Assembly (NCBI GenBank): GCA_040756905.1
Contig: JBFLYD010000043.1
Location: forward strand, 87,891 to 151,890
DNA: 64,000 nucleotides
Source: Acidobacteriota bacterium
GTDB lineage: Bacteria > Acidobacteriota > Aminicenantia > JBFLYD01
Direction: 5' to 3'
A program made the position numbers and the translations under genes. Positions 58,167-64,000 of the stretch are shown here, piece by piece. Below the pieces are notes generated by a model that saw only the letters and a list, made by a program, of their open reading frames with translations, was not told where the DNA came from and searched no databases. Positions within the stretch are counted from its first letter, which is position 1; every line of letters starts with the position of its first letter.

Positions 58167-59402
58167 CTAAAATCTTTCAATTCTTTTTCTATTTTTTTTG
58201 TATTTTGCTATAAGGTCAACTGATATATAAATTAAAAAACTTCCAATTAAAACACTTATAAAGATTGTATAGAATTTTTTTATAATAAAACCCCAGATAT
58301 TTGACTTTTTCTCTCTCCACTCATGGATCTTTCCTTTTGCAAAATTTGGCCCTGCTTTTGGATGACACTTGCCACAGGTACTTGGAATATTGTCTAGGTA
58401 AATTGAAGATTTTGGGTCATTTGAGGGCCTGATATTATGATAATCATGACAGCTTGCGCAGTTGGCAACTCTTGTTTCCCCATATTCAGAAGCGATTCCA
58501 TGGTATGAACCAAGGTAAGTCTTCATCCTGTATGAAGGTAACCCAAATTCTCTTGATAATGTTTCATCGTCATGACACTTGCTACAATTTTCTGCAACTT
58601 TTGTTGCATAAACAAGGGACTTATTCTGTAAATGAGACAAAATTTCGTGTTCTCCATGGCAGTCAGTACATACAGGAACATCCTTAATTCCTTTTACAAA
58701 ATCCTTTCCATGAACTCCTTCTAAATAATCGGATAATATTCCTTCATGACATTTACCACATGTATACGGCACCTTTCTTCTATGAATCATTGACTGCGGA
58801 TCTTTTACATCTCTAATATCATGAGCTCCATGGCAGGATGAACAGGTTGCAGAAACAATCAACCCGGCTTTAGAAATTGCCTTTCCATGGACACTTTCTC
58901 CGTATTTCTTTACAAATCCTATTCCCCGTGGAGTCTCTACATTATTAAAATGGCATTTTTCACATGTTCCTGGTAATTTAAGGGGATGTATACTTGACTG
59001 TGGATTGCTTTTTTCAAATATATAATGACTTCCGTGACACAAAATGCAATCAGCTGGTTTGGATCTTCCATAAGATGTTTTAAAATGGATGCTTTCTTTA
59101 TATTCTTCTTCTATATCTGAATGACATTTGGCACAGTCTACCTTTTTAAGCTTTTCATCATGGGGAAAATCTTGGATATTTTCTAAATCAACATGGCAGG
59201 TAACGCATGAAAACCCAGTTTTTTTATGAACAGATTTTTTGTAGTTACCCTCATCAATGAAAAGGGATGAACCATCTCTCCTTTTTAAATCTCTATCACC
59301 ATGACAGGTAAAACATGTATCATCTTCTGCCCTTACTTTTGAATTAAAAAAAATGAAAGATGACACAAAAATAACGATAAAATTAACAATAAATTTAAGC
59401 AT
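58167..59402 (-). CDS. Membrane-anchored 11-haem c-type cytochrome
   Basis: From ATG 59402 it has 411 residues: a signal peptide (about 4-22), then eleven CxxCH motifs (CFTCH, CVTCH, CAKCH, CILCH, CEKCH, CSSCH, CGKCH, CTDCH, CSKCH, CASCH, CGKCH) and a C-terminal membrane helix (FYTIFISVLIGSFLIYISVDLI) with a basic tail. It would carry electrons in the periplasm, tied to the inner membrane. The open frame to 59516 reads into repeat R3 and is discarded. With the cytochrome b gene downstream it forms a quinone-to-periplasm electron path; the terminal acceptor is unknown. Confidence 0.9.
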   Translation of the reverse strand: MLKFIVNFIVIFVSSFIFFNSKVRAEDDTCFTCHGDRDLKRRDGSSLFIDEGNYKKSVHKKTGFSCVTCHVDLENIQDFPHDEKLKKVDCAKCHSDIEEEYKESIHFKTSYGRSKPADCILCHGSHYIFEKSNPQSSIHPLKLPGTCEKCHFNNVETPRGIGFVKKYGESVHGKAISKAGLIVSATCSSCHGAHDIRDVKDPQSMIHRRKVPYTCGKCHEGILSDYLEGVHGKDFVKGIKDVPVCTDCHGEHEILSHLQNKSLVYATKVAENCSKCHDDETLSREFGLPSYRMKTYLGSYHGIASEYGETRVANCASCHDYHNIRPSNDPKSSIYLDNIPSTCGKCHPKAGPNFAKGKIHEWREKKSNIWGFIIKKFYTIFISVLIGSFLIYISVDLIAKYKKNRKRIERF

Positions 59403-59435
59403 AATATTAACCTGCCCTTGTATATAAAATTGTAT

Positions 59436-59558
59436 GAGACCTCTGAAAAAGTCCATTTGCTGCGTTGCAGTCTCAGCTTTATCGCTCCAACGTACAGGAA
59501 GTACGCCTCCGCTCAAAGCTTCACTGCGCCTTGCATCTGGAGCTTTTTAAGAGGTCTC
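59436..59558 (-). repeat. R3 inverted-repeat element, copy b
   Basis: The same 123-bp unit as 46818-46940, in the opposite orientation, in the gap between the ntrX-type gene and the 11-haem cytochrome gene. Terminal inverted repeats GAGACCTCTGAAAAAG and CTTTTTAAGAGGTCTC. Confidence 0.85.
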
Positions 59559-59590
59559 TTTATATAAAGTTGATATTATACAAATTTAAA

Positions 59591-60943
59591 TTATCTCTCA
59601 ATCGAAATTCCATAGGCTTTCATTTTTTTATAAAGACTGCTCCTCTCCATTTTTAAAATTTCTGCGGTCTTAGAAATATTCCATCCATTTTCTTTCAATT
59701 TTCTTAAAATAAATTCTTTCTCATAAAAATCCTTTGCCTCCTGTAAACTCAAAAAATCAACTCTTTCAGAATATTCAGATTTTCTCTCTGGAAGCAAAAT
59801 CTCTTTTTCTGTTATTTTTGTTTCTCTCACCATTATTACTAACCTTTCTATTAAATTTTTTAACTCTCTCACATTTCCAGGCCAGTTATAGTTCATTAAA
59901 ATATCAATAGCTTCTGATGTCAAAATTTTTTTCTCCCTTCCATATTCTTTATAAAAAAGATCTAAAAAATATTCTGAAAGAAGGGGGATGTCTTCTTTTC
60001 TTTCTCTTAATGGTGGTACACAAATTGGAATAACATTTATTCTGAAATATAAATCTTCTCTGAAACTTCCTTTTTTTATCTCTTCCTCTAAATTTTTATT
60101 TGTGGCGGCTATAATTCGAGTATCAATAAAAATCTGCTCGGTAGAGCCTAATGGTTCAAACTTTTGTTCTTCAATTACCCTCAAAACTTTTGCCTGTGTT
60201 TTTAAACTCATGTCTCCTATTTCATCGAGAAATAGAGTGCCTCCATCTGATAATAGAAATTTTCCTTTTTTATCCTTTAATGCATTTGTAAATGCTCCCT
60301 TTACATATCCGAATAGTTCACTCTCTATCAAGTCTTCAGGAATTGCAGCGCAATTGATTTCTGCAAAATTTCTGTCTTTTCTGTGGCTTTTTTCATGAAT
60401 TAATCTTGCTACCAGCTCCTTCCCTGTGCCATTTTCTCCTGCGATAAGAACCCTTCCATTTGTAGGAGCAACATAATCAATCAGTTCTTTTAATTTCTTT
60501 ATTGCCTTGCTTTCTCCAACAAGTACATATTTGGCTTTTATTTTATCCCTTAAAAGCGAAACTTCTTCTTCCAGTTTCTTTTGTTTAAGAGCATTATTTA
60601 TTGTTAGTATAACTTTTTCTGAAGACAATGGTTTTTCAAGAAAATCATAAGCCCCTAATTTTGTTGCTTTCACTGCTGTCTCAATCGTCCCATGAGCTGA
60701 TATCATAATAACAGGGCAATTCTCATCAATCTCCTTTACCTTTTTCAAAATTTCCAATCCATCCTTACCAGGCAACCAGACATCTAAAAGGATTAAATCA
60801 TATCCCTCTCTCTGAAATGCTCTTACTCCATCCTCCCCCTTTTCAAAATCTTTTACAATGAATGATTCATCTTCAAGAATTCCTTTAAGAGAATTTCGAA
60901 CACCCAGCTCATCATCAATAATTAAAATCTTTGCATTTTTCAT
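59591..60943 (-). CDS. ntrX: NtrX-like sigma54-type response regulator
   Basis: A 450-residue regulator: receiver (phospho-Asp about 54 in LLDVWLPG), AAA+ domain with GENGTGKE at 169-176 and a Fis-type HTH at the end (WNISKTAEILKMERSSLYKKMKAYGI). The sigma54 contact loop reads GAFTNA (216-221) instead of GAFTGA, which may weaken or change sigma54 use. It lies 12 bp after the NtrY-like kinase gene, its probable partner. Targets are not evident; neighbouring cytochrome genes are candidates. Confidence 0.9.
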   Translation of the reverse strand: MKNAKILIIDDELGVRNSLKGILEDESFIVKDFEKGEDGVRAFQREGYDLILLDVWLPGKDGLEILKKVKEIDENCPVIMISAHGTIETAVKATKLGAYDFLEKPLSSEKVILTINNALKQKKLEEEVSLLRDKIKAKYVLVGESKAIKKLKELIDYVAPTNGRVLIAGENGTGKELVARLIHEKSHRKDRNFAEINCAAIPEDLIESELFGYVKGAFTNALKDKKGKFLLSDGGTLFLDEIGDMSLKTQAKVLRVIEEQKFEPLGSTEQIFIDTRIIAATNKNLEEEIKKGSFREDLYFRINVIPICVPPLRERKEDIPLLSEYFLDLFYKEYGREKKILTSEAIDILMNYNWPGNVRELKNLIERLVIMVRETKITEKEILLPERKSEYSERVDFLSLQEAKDFYEKEFILRKLKENGWNISKTAEILKMERSSLYKKMKAYGISIER

Positions 60944-60955
60944 TTTCTATTTTCT

Positions 60956-63118
60956 TCACACAGGAAGTTCTATTATGAATTTCGTTCCCCTGGGGCTATT
61001 ATCTTCAACCGAAATATAGCCATTGTGTTCAGAGATTATCTCATTAACTATCGCAAGGCCGAGACCCCTTCCTCTCTTTTTTGTAGAAAAGTAAGGGGTG
61101 AACAGCTTATGTTTTTCGGAAGGGGGAATACCTGGACCGGTATCGACAATTTCTATCTTTATATACTGTAAGTCCTCATTGTATGAAATTGATATGGTGA
61201 TATCCCCTCGTTTTTCCATCGCTTCAACTGCATTATCTAATACGTTAATCAGTGCTCTTTTCATCTGATCCGGATCAAAAGTTACTCTTTCAGGGACATT
61301 ATAGGCGAAATTAACTTGAAAGTTTACCTCTGGAAACATTTCTTTAAACATGTCTACTATCTCATCTATTACTTTATGAATGCTCGATGGTTTTGATTGA
61401 AGAACCGGCATTCTTGCAAATTTTGAAAATTCGGTTGACAGTTTCTTTATTGAATCAATTTCTTTCATTATTGTACTAACCCCTTCTTCTACTATCTTTT
61501 TATATTCTCTATTGCTTTTGTCTATATTTTTTAAGATCCTCTCTGCCGAGAGCTGGATCGGGGTCAATGGATTTTTTATTTCATGGGCAACTCTTTGAGC
61601 AACTTCTCTCCAGGCCACCATCTTTTGGGCTCTTATCAATTGAGTAAGGTCATCAAGAACCATAATCATTCCCAAAAATTTATTGCCTGTGTCTTTTAAA
61701 GGAGTTAGATTTAAAGTAAGACTTATTGATGTTCCATCCAGGTCAAGACCGATTTCCCTTTCTGTTATCTTGAATTTACTTTTGAATGCCTTCTCTATTG
61801 TATTTTTTATATCTAAGTATTGGGGTAAATTAAAAATCTGAGTATAGCTCTTCCCCAATACATTATCTTCATTCAAATTTAAAATTTTTAAAGAAGAAGG
61901 ATTTGCAGTTGTAATCATTCCATTCGAATCGAGTGTAATTACACCAGTTGATACATTATTCAAAATTGTTTCAATAAATTTGGTTCTTTTTTCAAGCTCA
62001 TCGGTCTTTTGAGCTATATAAATCTGATTTTCCTTTAATTCATTAATCATGTTGTTAAACGAATTTATAAGAATTTGAAGTTCTCCGGTTGCCGGATGTT
62101 CAACTTTCACATCCAGATTACCTGCTGATACCTCCTTTGTAGCACTTGCCAACTTTTCAATGGGTAATGTAATCCCTTTTGCAAGATGAAACCCGAGCCA
62201 GCTTGCTGCAAATATAAGAAGCAATGTGATGAATAAAAGAAGCAGAAAATAAGTAGTTTTCATAGGATCTTTATAAATTTTTATCTGTTGATATTTCTGC
62301 AAATCGGCTGATATTCTTCTTAAATTTCGAAAATGACTTTCTGGAATGAATTTTCCTATTATTGTAAGCATTTTCACCGATGATCCAAAACTCGAGACAG
62401 TTCCATATCTTACAATCTCGCCTTTCCCCATGGGGTCGATTTTTTTTAAATAACCTTCACTAAAAGCTTTCTCAATCATTAACGGTGGTATTTCCTTGTA
62501 ATCTTCTAAGGGAAGAGCAGGGTTTATCAATGTAAATTCATCTCCATTTATTAATACAGTTAGGAAATCAAGTTTATACTTAAACATCCTCTCTTTAAAA
62601 TAATCCTGAAGCAAATCTCTATTTTGGAGTAAATACAGGTATTTTTTTTCAATTTCTTCAGACATTGCAACCGAAAATATCTGGGCATTTTCTTCAATTT
62701 TTGAATAGTAAGCTTCAGCAATTGATTGAGAATTTTTAATAACCTCATCAATTGGAGTTTTAAACCAGCTCTCTATGTTTTTGTTTATCAGGTCTGAAGC
62801 AAAAATGAAAAGAAGTAATGTAGGAATGATGGAAAAACCGATAAAAAATATCACAAGGTTTGTTTTAAAATGGGAGCCCAGAATTTTATTTTTCCTTTCA
62901 GTGTAAAGCTTTAATAAGTTTCTGCCAAGAACAAACAATAGAGTAAGGATTAATATTATAATTATGTTGAAAAGAAAAAAATTTAAAGCCATGTTTGAAA
63001 GAATCTCAATGGACAATTCCTTGGATTTCATTATAAATATCTGAATGAATATCAGGAGTAAAAATAATAAAAGGAGGAGCGTGATAATAATTCTATTTAT
63101 TCTTTTCTTCTGTTCCAT
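60956..63118 (-). CDS. ntrY: NtrY-like sensor histidine kinase
   Basis: A 720-residue membrane kinase. Hydrophobic segments at about 9-30, 43-64, 87-110 and 288-312 enclose an extracytoplasmic region (about 112-287); then HAMP (about 310-365), PAS (about 375-490), the phosphoacceptor VAHEIKNPLTPIQLS (His about 512) and the ATPase domain with DTGPGIPPSEKHKLFTPYFSTKKRGRGLGLAIV. This is the NtrY architecture, including the HEIKNPLTPIQLSAERI variant. It follows a DUF4390-like gene by 7 bp, an arrangement I recall from other genomes. Confidence 0.92.
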   Translation of the reverse strand: MEQKKRINRIIITLLLLLFLLLIFIQIFIMKSKELSIEILSNMALNFFLFNIIIILILTLLFVLGRNLLKLYTERKNKILGSHFKTNLVIFFIGFSIIPTLLLFIFASDLINKNIESWFKTPIDEVIKNSQSIAEAYYSKIEENAQIFSVAMSEEIEKKYLYLLQNRDLLQDYFKERMFKYKLDFLTVLINGDEFTLINPALPLEDYKEIPPLMIEKAFSEGYLKKIDPMGKGEIVRYGTVSSFGSSVKMLTIIGKFIPESHFRNLRRISADLQKYQQIKIYKDPMKTTYFLLLLFITLLLIFAASWLGFHLAKGITLPIEKLASATKEVSAGNLDVKVEHPATGELQILINSFNNMINELKENQIYIAQKTDELEKRTKFIETILNNVSTGVITLDSNGMITTANPSSLKILNLNEDNVLGKSYTQIFNLPQYLDIKNTIEKAFKSKFKITEREIGLDLDGTSISLTLNLTPLKDTGNKFLGMIMVLDDLTQLIRAQKMVAWREVAQRVAHEIKNPLTPIQLSAERILKNIDKSNREYKKIVEEGVSTIMKEIDSIKKLSTEFSKFARMPVLQSKPSSIHKVIDEIVDMFKEMFPEVNFQVNFAYNVPERVTFDPDQMKRALINVLDNAVEAMEKRGDITISISYNEDLQYIKIEIVDTGPGIPPSEKHKLFTPYFSTKKRGRGLGLAIVNEIISEHNGYISVEDNSPRGTKFIIELPV

Positions 63119-63125
63119 TTTTTAA

Positions 63126-63647
63126 TTAATAAATAAAATCTTTTCTCTTCCACTTTGTCGAAAGATTGGATGGAACAATTTTCAATAAAGACCTTTTAAG
63201 TAAAATACCTTTAACCCTCAAATAATATCTGCTTTCTTTTTTCAAAACTGATAAAAGAGATATTTTTACCTCAGAGATATGAGTCATCCATAATCTCATT
63301 TCTTTTTCAGAATCCGTAAACGAACTTTCAACTATCTGATTATCAATTTTTCTGGTTAAATTATACTGTTTTTTTATAACATCAAATTTAGCAGTTGAAA
63401 TAATATCTTTCTTTATCAATACCTTATCTCTCCAGAAATTCCTATCCTTTGAAATATGAATCTTATAGATAAAATTTGTTTCCAATCCGCTTCTTACCCT
63501 ATCTATTACTTTCTGGGTAAATGCCTCATCAACTCTGAATGATAAAAAAAGGTCATCCTCGTAAAATCTTAATTTAATATCGGATATTTCTGCTGAATAG
63601 ATGAACTCAATTGATACTAAAAGTAAAATTACTTTTTTGATTTTCAT
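63126..63647 (-). CDS. DUF4390-like secreted protein linked to NtrY
   Basis: A 173-residue protein with a signal peptide from ATG 63647 (KKVILLLVSIEFIYSAE) and a mostly beta body (ISDIKLRFYEDDLFLSFRVDEAFTQKVIDRVRSGLETNFIYKIHI). The motif of small-residue start, SGL and Fxxxxxx...W fits DUF4390 proteins that often precede ntrYX. Function unknown; possibly an extracytoplasmic input to NtrY. The open frame can begin at 63665, which adds six unlikely residues. No ribosome-binding motif is seen. Confidence 0.7.
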   Translation of the reverse strand: MKIKKVILLLVSIEFIYSAEISDIKLRFYEDDLFLSFRVDEAFTQKVIDRVRSGLETNFIYKIHISKDRNFWRDKVLIKKDIISTAKFDVIKKQYNLTRKIDNQIVESSFTDSEKEMRLWMTHISEVKISLLSVLKKESRYYLRVKGILLKRSLLKIVPSNLSTKWKRKDFIY

Positions 63648-63778
63648 TATAAAAAATATTACCATAAATTTTCAATTTATTTCAATTTAAATCAGCTTGC
63701 CCTTCTTGACCACACATTAAGTTCGCTTACTACAAAACTTTGATTTATAATTGCTTATGTGGTAAATTTATATATACT

Positions 63779-63876
63779 GTGGCACTCATAATTAGACATT
63801 TTATCTTCACCATATTAACTATATTAATACTACATAATTATTCTCTCTCTCAATCAAATAAAGATTGTATTGAATG
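63779..63876 (+). pseudogene. 5' fragment of a c-type cytochrome gene cut by an IS element
   Basis: From GTG 63779 the frame encodes a signal peptide (ALIIRHFIFTILTILILHNY, cleavage near SLS/Q) followed by SNKDCIEC. Multihaem cytochromes commonly read NKDCxECH here. The sequence of the repeat-bearing element begins exactly where the histidine codon should be, so the CIECH motif is broken and the frame ends within the repeats at 63928. Confidence 0.5.
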
Positions 63877-64000
63877 TGTATATTCCGATCCAAAGTGGCC
63901 ATCGATTCCGATTCAAACCGGCCACTGATTCTGATTGAAAGTGGCCACCCATTCCGATTTATTCCGGCCACTTTTTCGATGAAATCAGAATTTGAAAAAG
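63877..64000 (+). mobile_element. End of an IS21-like insertion sequence (continues past window)
   Basis: The last 124 bp begin with TG and carry four tandem 23-bp units. Multiple short repeats inside the ends are a known trait of IS21-family elements, and ATTCCGATTCAAACCGGCCAC-type units are, as I recall, found at such ends. The istA gene would lie beyond the window. The exact first base is uncertain by a few positions. Confidence 0.55.
63882..63973 (+). repeat. Four tandem 23-bp repeats at the IS end
   Basis: Contiguous units at 63882-63904, 63905-63927, 63928-63950 and 63951-63973, each of the form ATTCYGAT(N7)GGCCAYNN, with variable middle bases. They are probable transposase-binding sites. 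Confidence 0.85.

Noticed and set aside
59403..59516. N-terminal extension of the 11-haem cytochrome
   Set aside because: It is encoded by repeat R3 and would bury the signal peptide.
63882..63973. Possible CRISPR array from the four 23-bp units
   Set aside because: Units are contiguous with no spacers and vary inside; they fit an IS end instead. No CRISPR array or cas gene was seen in the window.

Overview
This window is AT-rich bacterial chromosome, very probably from a Gram-negative (diderm) organism. The evidence is an ADP-heptose-type nucleotidyltransferase beside a Wzm/Wzt O-antigen exporter, an outer-membrane porin, a secretin, and proteins with signal peptides and beta-barrels. Coding density is high, with many 1-11 bp overlaps between genes. 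Lineage is an inference only. The mix of a cohesin-fused secretin, a peptidase-MA/TolB-propeller/barrel protein, multihaem cytochromes and NtrY/NtrX regulators recalls uncultured Acidobacteriota/Aminicenantes-like or deltaproteobacterial-grade bacteria. I could not test this.

Layout. 1-13.4 kb, minus strand: mfd (C-terminus cut by the window edge), a repeat block, an LPS set (heptose nucleotidyltransferase, Wzt, Wzm), a tRNA methyltransferase and the ATP synthase set atpF'-F-H-A-G-D-C without subunits a and c, then a small FmdB zinc ribbon. 13.6-23.8 kb, plus strand: ftsH-folP-cdaA-cdaR-glmM-pdxJ (proteolysis, folate, c-di-AMP and cell-wall precursor, vitamin B6), a repeat block, a PHP-domain protein, a sigma54 activator, and the RNase P RNA, whose 5' end lies inside the activator gene. 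23.9-32.3 kb, minus: a complete phosphate-starvation block (phoU, pstB-A-C-S, an outer-membrane porin, phoR, phoB) with matching 11-bp Pho-box triplets before pstS and before the porin. 32.4-36.2 kb: a DUF4143-type ATPase, a small hypothetical and a GH57 glucanotransferase/amylase. 36.2-41.8 kb: nuoJKLMN, the proton-pumping arm of complex I, alone. 42-45 kb: a large GC-rich outer-membrane metalloprotease-like gene that looks acquired. 45.5-54.3 kb, plus: citrate synthase, then a type II secretion/type IV pilus-like operon (gspF, gspE, pilM/N/O/P-like, secretin with C-terminal cohesin domain). 54.3-56 kb: tRNA-CAU and tilS. 56.5-59.4 kb: a tetrahaem cytochrome, a cytochrome b561-type membrane subunit and an 11-haem cytochrome, a likely quinone-linked electron-transfer module. 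59.6-63.6 kb: NtrX, NtrY and a DUF4390-like protein. The last bases carry the end of an IS21-like element that has cut a further cytochrome gene inside its first haem motif.

The most unusual signal is a set of palindromic repeat families (called F1, F2 and R3 here) that sit between genes and inside one another. F2 occurs four times and its arms change in a compensatory way, so pairing is kept while sequence is not. One F2 copy sits exactly in frame inside the signal peptide of atpF; another sits inside an F1 copy. Three F1 copies are enclosed by inverted repeats that differ in sequence. The pattern suggests non-autonomous elements that insert into, or build on, existing hairpins.

Other points worth checking: pstC appears to start at AUA; the sigma54 activator reads about 85 nt into rnpB; and several promoters lie so close to start codons that leaderless transcripts are likely.
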